Source of the DNA: Streptomyces sp. CB09001
GTDB taxonomy: Bacteria > Actinomycetota > Actinomycetes > Streptomycetales > Streptomycetaceae
Length of the DNA stretch: 64,000 nt
Direction of reading: 5' to 3'
Assembly (NCBI RefSeq): GCF_003369795.1
Contig: NZ_CP026730.1
Span: 6,563,001-6,627,000, forward strand
Shown here: positions 15,640 to 24,518 of the stretch, in pieces
Numbering within the stretch: the stretch's first letter is position 1
Layout: each line of letters starts with the position of its first letter
The notes under the pieces: model-generated
The model's database searches: none
What the model saw: the letters and a program-made list of their open reading frames with translations, nothing else
What the model was told of the DNA's origin: nothing
Made by a program: the position numbers and the translations under genes

Positions 15640-16567
15640 GGACAGGGGTCTCCTTGCCGGCCTCGCCGCGCAGGGCGACGGCGTACATCTCGTCGGCGTC
15701 GAGGCGCCTGAGCTCCTCGGCGATGAGTTCGGAGGTGGGGCGCACCTTCAGGGCGACCGAGCGCGGGGGCTGACCGGGCAGGGTCATCGTGGCGAGCGGC
15801 CCCTCCGGCCGGTCGACGACGATCTCGCCGTCGGCCGTGCCGAGGCGGACGGCCGTCACGACCGGGCCGTCGGTGACCACGCGCTCCACGCGGACGCCGA
15901 GGCGGGCCTCCATCCAGCGGGCCAGCAGTTCGGCGGCCGGATTGTCGGCCTCGGCCTCCACGACCGCGGAGGTCACCGGTACCCGGGCCTGGTCCAGGGC
16001 CGCGGCCAGCATCGAGCGCCACAGCGTCAGCCGGGTCCACGCCAGGTCGGTGTCGCCGGGGGCGTAGGCGCGGACCCGGCGCTCCAGGACCTCCATCGGC
16101 CGCTCGACCGTGTAGAGGTCGGTGATCCGGCGCTGGGCCAGCGCGCCCAGCGGGTCCTTCGCGGGGTTGTCCGGAGCCTCCACCGGCCACCACACGACGA
16201 CCGGCGCGTCCGGCAGCAGCAGCGGCAGCACCACCGAGTCGGCGTGCTCGGACACCTCGCCGTACATGCGCAGGACGACGGTCTCGCCGGTACCGGCCTC
16301 CGAGCCGACCCGGACCTCGGCGTCGAGGTGCGAGCGGGTGCGGTCGCGCAGGTTGCGGGGGTGGCGCTTGATGACGACCAGGGTGCGCGAGGGGTGCTCG
16401 TGCGAGGCCTCCTCGGCCGCCTTGATCGCGTCGTAGGCGTTCTCCTCGTCCGTGACGATGACCAGCGTGAGCACCATGCCCACGGCCGGGGTGCCGATGG
16501 CCCGACGGCCCTGCACCAGCGCCTTGTTGATCTTGCTTGCCGTGGTGTCGGTCAGGTCGATCCTCAT
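15632..16567 (-). CDS. opcA: Glucose-6-phosphate dehydrogenase assembly/activator protein OpcA
   Basis: A 311-residue OpcA-family protein, known in cyanobacteria and actinomycetes as the allosteric effector of glucose-6-phosphate dehydrogenase. Typical blocks are IDLTDTTASKINKAL at the N-terminus, TLVVIKRHPRN and VVVWWPVEAPDNPAKDPLGALAQRRITD-like sequence in the centre. Its ATG overlaps the zwf stop (ATGA), which ties its output to the enzyme it activates, and its end overlaps pgi by eight bases. Confidence 0.95.
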   Translation of the reverse strand: MRIDLTDTTASKINKALVQGRRAIGTPAVGMVLTLVIVTDEENAYDAIKAAEEASHEHPSRTLVVIKRHPRNLRDRTRSHLDAEVRVGSEAGTGETVVLRMYGEVSEHADSVVLPLLLPDAPVVVWWPVEAPDNPAKDPLGALAQRRITDLYTVERPMEVLERRVRAYAPGDTDLAWTRLTLWRSMLAAALDQARVPVTSAVVEAEADNPAAELLARWMEARLGVRVERVVTDGPVVTAVRLGTADGEIVVDRPEGPLATMTLPGQPPRSVALKVRPTSELIAEELRRLDADEMYAVALRGEAGKETPVHV

Positions 16568-18342
16568 GGCCTGCGCCAGCTCCGTCCGTCTCGTGCGAGC
16601 ATCTCGTCGGCTTCCCGCGGTCCCCAGCCGCCCGACGCGTACTGCGCGGGCTTGGCGTGCGAGGCCCAGTACTCCTCGATCGGGTCGAGGATCCGCCAGG
16701 ACTCTTCCACCTCCTGGTGGCGCGGGAACAGGTTGGCGTCACCCAGAAGGACGTCCAGGATCAGCCGTTCGTACGCCTCGGGGCTGGACTCGGTGAAGGA
16801 CTCGCCGTAGGCGAAGTCCATGGACACGTCCCGGATCTCCATCGACGTGCCCGGCACCTTGGAGCCGAAGCGCACCGTCATGCCCTCGTCGGGCTGGACG
16901 CGGATCACGATGGCGTTCTCGCCCAGCTCCTCCGTCGCCGTGGAGTCGAAGGGGGAGTGCGGGGCGCGCTGGAAGACGACCGCGATCTCGGTGACCCGGC
17001 GGCCCAGTCGCTTGCCGGTGCGCAGGTAGAAGGGCACCCCGGCCCAGCGGCGGTTGTCGACGCCCAGCTTGATCGCCGCGTAGGTGTCGGTGGTGGAGGC
17101 CGGGTCGATGCCCTCCTCCTCCAGGTAGCCGGGCACCTGTGCGCCGCCCTGCCAGCCGCCCGCGTACTGCCCGCGCACCGTGTGCCCGCCCAGGTCGTCC
17201 GGCAGCCGCACGGCCCGCAGCACCTTCAGCTTCTCGGTGAGCAGCGACCGCGCGTCGAAGGCGGCCGGCTCCTCCATGGCGGTCAGCGCCATCAGCTGGA
17301 GCAGGTGGTTCTGGATGACGTCGCGGGCGGCGCCGATGCCGTCGTAGTAGCCGGCCCGGCCGCCGATGCCGATGTCCTCGGCCATGGTGATCTGCACGTG
17401 GTCCACGTAGGACCGGTTCCAGATCGGCTCGTACATCTGGTTGGCGAAGCGCAGCGCCAGGATGTTCTGGACCGTCTCCTTGCCCAGGTAGTGATCGATC
17501 CGGAAGACCTGCTCCGGGTCGAAGACCTCGTGCACCAGCGCGTTCAGGTCGCGGGCGCTGTCCAGGTCGTGCCCGAACGGCTTCTCGATGACCGCACGGC
17601 GCCAGGAACCCTCGGGCGCGTCGGTCAGCCCGTGCTTCTTGAGCTGCTGGACGACCTTCGGGAAGAACTTCGGCGGCACGGAGAGGTAGAAGGCGTAGTT
17701 GCCGCTGGTGCCGCGGGAGGCGTCCAGCTCCTCGACGGCCTTGCGCAGCTGTTCGAACGCGTGGTCGTCGTCGAAGTCGCCGGGGATGAAGCGCATGCCC
17801 TCGGAGAGCTGCTGCCAGACCTCCTCGCGGAACGGTGTGCGCGCGTGCTCCCTGACGGCGTCGTGCACGACCTCGGCGAAGTCCTGGTCCTCCCAGTCCC
17901 GGCGGGCGAAGCCGACCAGCGAGAAGCCGGGCGGCAGCAGGCCGCGGTTGGCCAGGTCGTACACGGCGGGCATCAGCTTCTTGCGGGACAGGTCGCCGGT
18001 GACGCCGAAGATGACCAGCCCGGACGGGCCCGCGATACGGGGCAGACGGCGGTCCTGGGGATCGCGCAGCGGGTTGCTCCAGTCGAGCGGTGCCACCGGC
18101 TCCACGGCCCGGCCGGCCGCACCCTTGCCCTTCGCAGCCTTGGCGGCGCCGGCCGTCCCGGTCCTCTTCGCGCTCCGGGAGGACCCGGACGCGCCGGTGG
18201 CCTTCGCCGTCTCGGCGACGCGGGCCTGCCCGGCCTCCTCGGCGAGCGGCGGTCCGGCCGCCTCCTGCGCCGCCCGGGCCTCCTTGGCTTCCTTCGTCGC
18301 CTTGGTCTCCCGGCCCGTCGTAGCGGGAAGCTCCTCGCTCAT
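16564..18342 (-). CDS. zwf: Glucose-6-phosphate 1-dehydrogenase
   Basis: First enzyme of the oxidative pentose-phosphate pathway, making NADPH and 6-phosphogluconolactone. The nucleotide site is FGVTGDLSRKKLMPA and the active-site motif FRIDHYLGKETVQN is intact. The catalytic domain starts near residue 95. Residues 1-85 form an extra Ala/Lys/Glu-rich tail with no recognisable fold, longer than in most Zwf proteins; the start at 18342 is nevertheless supported by exact ATGA overlap with the tal stop. A downstream start would lose this coupling. Confidence 0.95.
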   Translation of the reverse strand: MSEELPATTGRETKATKEAKEARAAQEAAGPPLAEEAGQARVAETAKATGASGSSRSAKRTGTAGAAKAAKGKGAAGRAVEPVAPLDWSNPLRDPQDRRLPRIAGPSGLVIFGVTGDLSRKKLMPAVYDLANRGLLPPGFSLVGFARRDWEDQDFAEVVHDAVREHARTPFREEVWQQLSEGMRFIPGDFDDDHAFEQLRKAVEELDASRGTSGNYAFYLSVPPKFFPKVVQQLKKHGLTDAPEGSWRRAVIEKPFGHDLDSARDLNALVHEVFDPEQVFRIDHYLGKETVQNILALRFANQMYEPIWNRSYVDHVQITMAEDIGIGGRAGYYDGIGAARDVIQNHLLQLMALTAMEEPAAFDARSLLTEKLKVLRAVRLPDDLGGHTVRGQYAGGWQGGAQVPGYLEEEGIDPASTTDTYAAIKLGVDNRRWAGVPFYLRTGKRLGRRVTEIAVVFQRAPHSPFDSTATEELGENAIVIRVQPDEGMTVRFGSKVPGTSMEIRDVSMDFAYGESFTESSPEAYERLILDVLLGDANLFPRHQEVEESWRILDPIEEYWASHAKPAQYASGGWGPREADEMLARDGRSWRRP

Positions 18343-19484
18343 TCCCCGTCAACTCCCTTGCTGTCGAGGGACTTCGTCACGGCGGCGAGCAGGTCCTGCC
18401 AGGCCGCCTCGAACTTCGCCACGCCCTCCTGCTCCAACTGCTCCACCACCTCGTCGTACGACACGCCGAGCCGCTCCACGGCCGCGAGGTCGGCTCGCGC
18501 CTGGGCGTACCCGCCGGTGACCGTGTCGCCCCGTACGTCGCCGTGATCGGCGGCGGCGTCCAGGGTGGCCTCCGGCATCGTGTTCACGGTGCCGGGGGCG
18601 ACCAGCTCCTCCACGTACAGGGTGTCCCGGAATGCCGGGTCCTTCACACCGGTGGACGCCCACAGGGGGCGCTGCGGGTTGGCCCGGGCCCCCGCGAGGG
18701 CGGTGAAGCGGTCACCCGCGAAGACGTTCTCGTACGCCTCGTAGGCCAGCCGCGCGTTGGCCAGCGCCGCCCGCCCGCGCAGGCCGAGCGCCTCGTCGGT
18801 GCCCAGCAGCGACAGGCGCTTGTCGATCTCGCTGTCGACGCGGGAGACGAAGAACGACGCGACCGAGTGGATGCCCGCCAGGTCGGTCCCGGCCGCCTGC
18901 GCCTTCTCCAGGCCGGCGAGGTAGGCGTCCATCACCTCGCGGTAGCGCTCCAGGGAGAAGATCAGCGTGACGTTCACGCTGATGCCGGCGCCGATGACCT
19001 CGGTGATGGCCGGGAGACCGGCCTTCGTCGCCGGGATCTTGATCATCACGTTGGGGCGGTCGACCAGCCAGGCCAGCTGCCGCGCCTCGGCGACGGTGGC
19101 CCGGGTGTCGTGGGCGAGCCGGGGGTCGACCTCGATGGAGACCCGGCCGTCGCGCCCGCCGGTGGCGTCGTACACCCCGCGCAGCACGTCGGCGGCGGCG
19201 CGGACGTCGGCGGTGGTCATCATGCGGACCGCCTCGTCGACGGTGACGCCCCGGGTCGCCAGGTCGGCGAGCTGCTCCTCGTAGCCTTCGCCGGAGCCTA
19301 TGGCGGCCTGGAAGATCGACGGGTTGGTGGTGACGCCGACGACGTTCTTCGTCCTGATCAGCTCGGCGAGGTTGCCGGACTCGATCCGCCGCCGCGACAG
19401 GTCGTCGAGCCAGACGGACACGCCCTGGTCGGCCAGGCGCTGCAGTGCTCCCGCGGTGGCGGTTGCTTCGGTCACAGTGATCAT
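18339..19484 (-). CDS. tal: Transaldolase
   Basis: Transfers dihydroxyacetone units in the non-oxidative pentose-phosphate branch. The 381-residue protein has both signatures: TTNPSIFQAAI near the N-terminus and the Schiff-base lysine in NVMIKIPATKAG. It belongs to the longer actinomycete/cyanobacterial transaldolase group. The ATG at 19484 lies 30 bases after the tkt stop with a purine-rich AGAGAAG upstream, and its stop overlaps zwf. Confidence 0.96.
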   Translation of the reverse strand: MITVTEATATAGALQRLADQGVSVWLDDLSRRRIESGNLAELIRTKNVVGVTTNPSIFQAAIGSGEGYEEQLADLATRGVTVDEAVRMMTTADVRAAADVLRGVYDATGGRDGRVSIEVDPRLAHDTRATVAEARQLAWLVDRPNVMIKIPATKAGLPAITEVIGAGISVNVTLIFSLERYREVMDAYLAGLEKAQAAGTDLAGIHSVASFFVSRVDSEIDKRLSLLGTDEALGLRGRAALANARLAYEAYENVFAGDRFTALAGARANPQRPLWASTGVKDPAFRDTLYVEELVAPGTVNTMPEATLDAAADHGDVRGDTVTGGYAQARADLAAVERLGVSYDEVVEQLEQEGVAKFEAAWQDLLAAVTKSLDSKGVDGE

Positions 19485-19514
19485 CTTCTCTTTCTGCTTG
19501 TCAGTGCGTTCGGC

Positions 19515-21611
19515 TCAGCCGCGGGCGGCGGCCAAGGATTCCCGGGCGGCGGCGGCCACGTGCCCGGCGGTGAAGCCGAACTCGGTGAACAGGGTCTTCG
19601 CGTCGGCGGAGGCGCCGAAGTGCTCCAGGGAGACGATGCGGCCCGCGTCCCCGACGAACCGGTGCCAGGTCAGGCCGATCCCGGCCTCCACGGCCACCCG
19701 GGCCCGCACGGACGGCGGCAGCACGCTCTCGCGGTAGGCGCGCGGCTGCTCCTCGAACCACTCCACGGACGGCATCGACACCACGCGCGTGGCGGTGCCC
19801 TCGGCCTCCAGCGCCTCCCGCGCGGCCATCGCGAGCTGCACCTCGGAGCCGGTGGCGATCAGGACGACGTCCGGGGCGCCGGTGGAGGCGTCGGCGAGGA
19901 CGTACCCGCCGCGCGCCGCGTCCGGGTTCGGCGCGTAGGTCGGTACGCCCTGGCGGGTGAGGGCGAGGCCGTGCGGCGCCGGGTGCGTGGCGTGGCGCCG
20001 GAGGATCTCCGCCCACACGGTCGCCGTCTCGTTGGCGTCGGCGGGGCGGACGACGTTGAGACCGGGGATCGCGCGCAGCGAGGCCAGGTGCTCGACCGGC
20101 TGGTGGGTGGGGCCGTCCTCGCCGAGGCCGATCGAGTCGTGCGTCCACACGTACGTCACCGGCAGCTGCATCAGCGCGGACATGCGGACCGCGTTGCGCA
20201 TGTAGTCGGAGAAGACCAGGAAGGTGCCGCCGTAGATCCGGGTGTTGCCGTGCAGGGCGATGCCGTTCATCTCCGCGGCCATGGAGAACTCGCGGATGCC
20301 GAAGTGCACGGTGCGGCCGTACGGGTCGGCCCCGGGGAGCGGGTTGCCCACGGGCAGGAAGGAGCTGGTCCCGTCGATGGTCGTGTTGTTGGAACCGGCC
20401 AGGTCGGCCGAGCCGCCCCACAGTTCGGGCAGCACCGGGCCGAGCGCCTGGAGGACCTTGCCGGAGGCGGCGCGGGTGGCGACGGCCTTGCCGGTCTCGA
20501 ACACCGGCAGGGTGTCCTCCCAGCCCTCGGGCAGCCGGCCGGCGACCACGCGGTCGAACAGGGCCGCGCGCTCGGGAGCGGCGTCGCGCCAGGCGGCGAT
20601 CCGCTTGTCCCAGGCCGCGTGCGCCTCGGCGCCCCGGTCCAGGGCCCGGCGGGTGTGGGCGAGCACCTCGCCCGCGACCTCGAAGGACCGCTCCGGGTCG
20701 AAGCCGAGGACGCGCTTGGTGGCGGCGACCTCCTCCGCGCCGAGGGCGGAGCCGTGGGATGCCTCGGTGTTCCGCGCGTTCGGGGCGGGCCAGGCGATGA
20801 TCGTGCGCATCGCGATGATGGACGGACGCCCGGTCTCGGCCTTCGCCGCCGTCAGCGCCGCGTGCAGCGCGTGCACGTCCACGTCACCGCTCTCAGCGGG
20901 CTCGACGCGCTGTGTGTGCCAGCCGTACGCCTCGTAGCGCTTCAGCACGTCCTCGGAGAACGCGGTCACGGTGTCGCCCTCGATCGAGATGTGGTTGTCG
21001 TCGTAGAGGAAGACCAGATTGCCGAGCTTTTGGTGACCGGCGAGCGACGACGCCTCGGCGGAGACGCCCTCCTGGAGGTCGCCGTCGCTGACGACCGCCC
21101 AGATCGTGTGGTCGAAGGGCGACTCGCCCTCGGGGGCCTCGGGGTCGAACAGGCCGCGCTCGTAGCGGGCCGCCATCGCCATGCCCACCGCGTTGGCCAC
21201 CCCCTGGCCCAGCGGACCCGTGGTGGTCTCCACGCCCGCCGTGTGCCCGTACTCGGGGTGGCCCGGCGTCCTGGAGCCGTGCGTGCGGAAGGCCTTGAGG
21301 TCGTCCAGCTCCACCTCGTACCCGGCGAGGAAGAGCTGGGTGTAGAGGGTCAGCGAGGTGTGGCCGGGGGAGAGGACGAAGCGGTCACGGCCGGTCCACT
21401 CGGGATCGGCGGGGTCGTGTCGCATCACCTTCTGAAAGATCGTGTACGCCGCCGGGGCCAGGGCCATCGCCGTACCCGGGTGACCGTTGCCCACCTTCTG
21501 CACGGCGTCGGCCGCCAGGACCCGGGCGGTGTCGACGGCACGCCGGTCGAGTTCGGTCCATTCGAAGCGGTCCGCGCTGTCCACTGTCTGCTTGCTCGAC
21601 TGCGTGCTCAT
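19515..21611 (-). CDS. tkt: Transketolase
   Basis: Thiamine-diphosphate enzyme moving two-carbon units between sugar phosphates. At 698 residues it is a standard length. The TPP fold has VSDGDLQEGVSAEA and YDDNHISIEGDT; the substrate loop is GNGHPGTAMALAP, and the C-terminal pyrimidine domain includes the DSIGLGEDGPTHQPVEHLAS block. ATG 21611 is chosen over a TTG two codons earlier because GAGGA is nine bases upstream. It is the first gene of the tkt-tal-zwf-opcA-pgi-gnd operon. Confidence 0.97.
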   Translation of the reverse strand: MSTQSSKQTVDSADRFEWTELDRRAVDTARVLAADAVQKVGNGHPGTAMALAPAAYTIFQKVMRHDPADPEWTGRDRFVLSPGHTSLTLYTQLFLAGYEVELDDLKAFRTHGSRTPGHPEYGHTAGVETTTGPLGQGVANAVGMAMAARYERGLFDPEAPEGESPFDHTIWAVVSDGDLQEGVSAEASSLAGHQKLGNLVFLYDDNHISIEGDTVTAFSEDVLKRYEAYGWHTQRVEPAESGDVDVHALHAALTAAKAETGRPSIIAMRTIIAWPAPNARNTEASHGSALGAEEVAATKRVLGFDPERSFEVAGEVLAHTRRALDRGAEAHAAWDKRIAAWRDAAPERAALFDRVVAGRLPEGWEDTLPVFETGKAVATRAASGKVLQALGPVLPELWGGSADLAGSNNTTIDGTSSFLPVGNPLPGADPYGRTVHFGIREFSMAAEMNGIALHGNTRIYGGTFLVFSDYMRNAVRMSALMQLPVTYVWTHDSIGLGEDGPTHQPVEHLASLRAIPGLNVVRPADANETATVWAEILRRHATHPAPHGLALTRQGVPTYAPNPDAARGGYVLADASTGAPDVVLIATGSEVQLAMAAREALEAEGTATRVVSMPSVEWFEEQPRAYRESVLPPSVRARVAVEAGIGLTWHRFVGDAGRIVSLEHFGASADAKTLFTEFGFTAGHVAAAARESLAAARG

Positions 21612-21664
21612 CTTCAAGAAATCCTCGATCGGAGCGAAGTAGCTGGCCTGACGTGTTCAAACTT

Positions 21665-21679
21665 AAAAGTCTGACTTTT
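21665..21679. promoter_or_regulatory. AT-rich inverted repeat in the tkt/AraC divergent spacer
   Basis: A perfect inverted repeat aaaagt-ctg-actttt in a short AT-rich island, which stands out in >70% GC surroundings. It lies 54 bases upstream of the tkt ATG and 90 upstream of the AraC ATG, so it could be an operator or promoter element for either. The divergent AraC-family regulator is a natural candidate binder, without direct evidence. Confidence 0.5.
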
Positions 21680-21768
21680 GGGAGTGAAGGTCGTGGTGTG
21701 CCAGCCTGTGGTGAAACTGGGACACGCCCCGGCCGCGGGGCACACGGGCGGGACGGTACGAGAAGGAC

Positions 21769-22674
21769 ATGGCGGACGAAAGAAGCCAAGGCGGCGGCGA
21801 CGGGATCAGAACGTTCCCCTTCCCGGTCGATCTCAGCCTCCTCGGGGTGGGCATGCAGGTCGGTCCCATGGGCGCCGGCCGCACCTGGCGCGCGCACGCC
21901 CCGCTGCACCGCGTGCACCGCATCGACTTCCACATCGTCATGCTCTTCACCGGCGGACCGGTCCGACACATGATCGACTTCGCCGAGTACGAGGCGACGG
22001 CCGGCGATCTGCTGTGGATCCGTCCCGGCCAGGTCCACCGCTTCGCGCCCGAGGGCGAGTACCGCGGAACGGTGCTCACCATGCAGCCCGGCTTCCTGCC
22101 CCGCGCCACCGTGGAGGCCACCGGCCTCTACCGCTACGACCTGCCGCCCCTGCTCCACCCCGACGAGGCGCGGCTCGCCGGACTGACGGCGGCGCTCGAC
22201 CAGTTGCGGCGCGAGTACGAGGACGCGACCACACTCCCGCTGAGCCTGCACACCGCCGTACTGCGCCACACGCTCTCCGCGTTCCTGCTGCGCCTCGCCC
22301 ATCTCGCGGCCGGCTCCGCGAGGGCGGCGCGTCAGGGGCGGGCCGAGGCACCGGGGGACAGCACCTTCATCCTCTTCCGGGACGCGGTCGAGCGGGGCTT
22401 CGCCACCAACCACAGCGTCAGCGCCTACGCCGACGCGCTCGGTTACTCCCGCCGCACCCTGGTGCGCGCGGTGCGCGCCGCCACCGGTGAGACGCCCAAG
22501 GGGTTCATCGACAAGCGCGTCGTCCTGGAGGCCAAGCGGCTGCTCGCCCACACCGAGATGCCCATCGGCCGGATCGGCGCGGCGGTCGGCTTCCCGGACG
22601 CGGCGAACTTCTCCAAGTTCTTCCAGCAGCACACGGATCAGACACCGGCGGCATTCCGGGCGGAGCTGCGCTGA
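21769..22674 (+). CDS. AraC-family transcriptional regulator
   Basis: A 301-residue regulator. The N-terminal half is a cupin-like effector domain (RIDFHIVMLFTGGPVRHMID, GDLLWIRPGQVHRFAP). The C-terminal ~100 residues carry the double helix-turn-helix of AraC proteins: SVSAYADALGYSRRTLVRAVRAATG and PIGRIGAAVGFPDAANFSKFFQQ, ending with TPAAFRAELR. The ATG follows GAGAAGGA. It is divergent from tkt across 157 bases and may regulate the pentose-phosphate operon or itself. The ligand is unknown. Confidence 0.9.
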   Translation: MADERSQGGGDGIRTFPFPVDLSLLGVGMQVGPMGAGRTWRAHAPLHRVHRIDFHIVMLFTGGPVRHMIDFAEYEATAGDLLWIRPGQVHRFAPEGEYRGTVLTMQPGFLPRATVEATGLYRYDLPPLLHPDEARLAGLTAALDQLRREYEDATTLPLSLHTAVLRHTLSAFLLRLAHLAAGSARAARQGRAEAPGDSTFILFRDAVERGFATNHSVSAYADALGYSRRTLVRAVRAATGETPKGFIDKRVVLEAKRLLAHTEMPIGRIGAAVGFPDAANFSKFFQQHTDQTPAAFRAELR

Positions 22675-22696
22675 AACACCGCGCGTGGCACGACGA

Positions 22697-22723
22697 AGGG
22701 GCCCCACGGCGAGTGGAGCCCCT
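22697..22723. terminator. Bidirectional terminator between the AraC and glucanase genes
   Basis: Inverted repeat with 11-bp arms (aggggccccac / gtggagcccct, one mismatch) and a five-base loop, 22 bases past the AraC stop and 29 bases past the convergent glucanase stop. Its position between converging genes supports a shared terminator. Confidence 0.75.
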
Positions 22724-22752
22724 GCGCCCTCCTGCGGGGGGCCGGTTGCCGC

Positions 22753-24153
22753 TCAGCGGCCGAAGCTGAACCAGTTCACGTTCACGAAGTCGGCGGGCTG
22801 CCCACTGGTGAAGGTCAGGTACACGTCGTGCGTGCCCGTCACCGAGGCGATGTTCGCCGGTATGGTCCGCCACGACTGCCAGCCGCCCGTGTTGCCCACG
22901 GCGAAGCTGCCGACCGGCGTGCTGCCGCGGCTGTCCAGGCGCACCTCGACCAGACCGCTGACCCCGGCGGCCGCACCGCTGGCCACCCGGGCCTTGAACT
23001 GGGTCGCCGCGCTCGAACCGAACTTCACACCCTTGTACTGGACCCAGTCGCCGTTCGCCAGGGCGCCGAGGTTGCTGCCGCCGCCCGAGTCCGAGGTGCC
23101 CTCGGTCATCGTGCCGGACTGGGCGTCGTACGACTCCGCCTCGACGGTGCTGTACGCGTCGCGGTCACCGCCGGTCGGGGGCGGCGTGGTACCGCTCCCA
23201 CCGGCCGACAGCACCTGGACGTAGTCCACGAGCATCGAGTGGCCGGGCTGGGTGCCGCCGTCCGGGCCGCCGCCGAAGGCGTCCGGGAAGCCGCCGCCCA
23301 TCGCGACGTTCAGGATGATGAAGTAGCCGTGCTTCGTGGCGTTCGCCCATGTCGTCGCGTCGACCTGGTTGGCGCGGACGGTGTGGAAGTTGTTGCCGTC
23401 GACGTAGAAGCGGATCTCCTCGACGCTCGTCGAGCGGTCCCACTCCACCCGGTAGGTGTGGAAGCCCGCCTGGCAGGTGGCGCCGGGACACGGGGTGTTG
23501 CCGCCGATGCCGCTGGTCTCGTTGCAGGGGCCGCCGGGCGAGGTGCCGCAGTGCAGCGTGGACCAGACCGTGTTGAGGCCCTGGGTGTTCTCCATGATGT
23601 CGATCTCGCCGACGCCGGGCCAGTTCCAGTAGTTGCCCCGGTAGGGCGAGCCCAGCATCCAGAACGCCGGCCAGTAGCCCTTGGCCGCCGCCCCGGTGAC
23701 GTTCGGGACCTGGATGCGGGCCTCGACGCGCAGCTTGCCGCCCGCCGGCGGTTCGAAGTCGGCGCGCTTGGTCTCGATGCGGCCCGAGGTCCAGTTGCCG
23801 GCGCCGTCGCGCTGCGGGGTGATGCGGAGGTTGCCGCCGCCGTCCAGCGAGACGTTGCCTGGGGAGGAGGTCATCGTCTCGATCTCGCCGGTGCCCCAGT
23901 TGGCGGGGCCGCCGGGGTACGACGTGCCGGTGTCGTACTGCCAGTTGGCCGTGTTCACGCCGGAGCCGGCCGCGCCGTCGAAGTCGTCGGCGAAGACCTG
24001 CGTCCAGCCGGACGGGGGTGGCGGAACGGCCGCGCCCGCCGACGGGCCCGTGACGGTCGTCGCCGCCGCGGCGAGGCCGAGCGTGCCGACGACGGCCACC
24101 AGTGCCCGGCGCAGCGGCCGGCGTCTGGGCGGATTGCCGGATGCATCTCTCAT
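22753..24153 (-). CDS. Secreted GH16 endo-beta-1,3-glucanase with C-terminal CBM6
   Basis: A 466-residue exported glycosidase. The signal peptide has an RRRPLRRALVAVVG core and an Ala-rich end, with cleavage expected near residue 42. The GH16 domain spans about 50-320; the catalytic motif GEIDIMEN gives nucleophile Glu183 and acid/base Glu188. A Gly/Thr/Pro linker leads to a CBM6-type module (about 337-466, starting STVEAESYDAQSG and ending with VNVNWFSF). It should cut laminarin or other beta-1,3-glucans outside the cell. ATG 24153 has GAGG about ten bases upstream. A LacI-type operator lies ~70 bases upstream. Confidence 0.94.
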   Translation of the reverse strand: MRDASGNPPRRRPLRRALVAVVGTLGLAAAATTVTGPSAGAAVPPPPSGWTQVFADDFDGAAGSGVNTANWQYDTGTSYPGGPANWGTGEIETMTSSPGNVSLDGGGNLRITPQRDGAGNWTSGRIETKRADFEPPAGGKLRVEARIQVPNVTGAAAKGYWPAFWMLGSPYRGNYWNWPGVGEIDIMENTQGLNTVWSTLHCGTSPGGPCNETSGIGGNTPCPGATCQAGFHTYRVEWDRSTSVEEIRFYVDGNNFHTVRANQVDATTWANATKHGYFIILNVAMGGGFPDAFGGGPDGGTQPGHSMLVDYVQVLSAGGSGTTPPPTGGDRDAYSTVEAESYDAQSGTMTEGTSDSGGGSNLGALANGDWVQYKGVKFGSSAATQFKARVASGAAAGVSGLVEVRLDSRGSTPVGSFAVGNTGGWQSWRTIPANIASVTGTHDVYLTFTSGQPADFVNVNWFSFGR

Positions 24154-24508
24154 GTGGGGGTCGCCTCTCGAAACGCGGGAGTGGGAAGCGGTACGCCCCG
24201 AGCGCGCTCCGCGGGGAGACGTGTGAGAGCGCTCTCAGAGTGCGGCCAATGTGCTCCGGGTCGCCGCCGCCGTCAAGAGGTGAAGCCGAGAAAGTCCTTG
24301 CGGGGCCGGGGAGTTCAGCCCGTGAACGTCGTGAACGTCACGAAAGTGCCGGGCGGGGGCGGGCGTGCCTCGACCGCGGTTCCTCCCCACCCCCGTCGGG
24401 GCGGAACCGCGGACCGGCCGGGCCGCGCGCCCGGTGTCCCGGCGGCGCGCCGGCGTCTCAGCGCTCCCGGCGTCTCAGCGCTCCCGGCGTCTCGGCGCGC
24501 CCGGCGTC
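24154..24508. other. 355-base non-coding stretch between the glucanase start and the MMPL stop
   Basis: No gene is supported here. The right-hand part of the glucanase promoter lies at 24154-24250 with its operator. Two copies of cgtgaacgt lie at 24321-24338. The far end holds the 17-bp tandem repeat that runs over the MMPL stop codon. Nothing else is recognised. Confidence 0.6.
24224..24237. promoter_or_regulatory. LacI/CebR-type operator upstream of the glucanase gene
   Basis: The perfect 14-bp palindrome tgagagcgctctca differs at two symmetric positions from the CebR operator tgggagcgctccca. It lies 71-84 bases upstream of the glucanase ATG, a normal place for repressor control of a secreted glucanase. 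The cognate LacI-family repressor is not in the window. Confidence 0.8.
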
Positions 24509-24518
24509 TCAGCGCGCC
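24451..24518. repeat. 17-bp tandem repeat spanning the MMPL stop codon
   Basis: Four head-to-tail copies: cggcgtctcagcgctcc twice, then cggcgtctcggcgcgcc and cggcgtctcagcgcgcc. The last copy contains the MMPL stop (24509-24511). Because 17 is not a multiple of three, unit gain on the gene side would shift the reading frame near the C-terminus. Confidence 0.9.
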
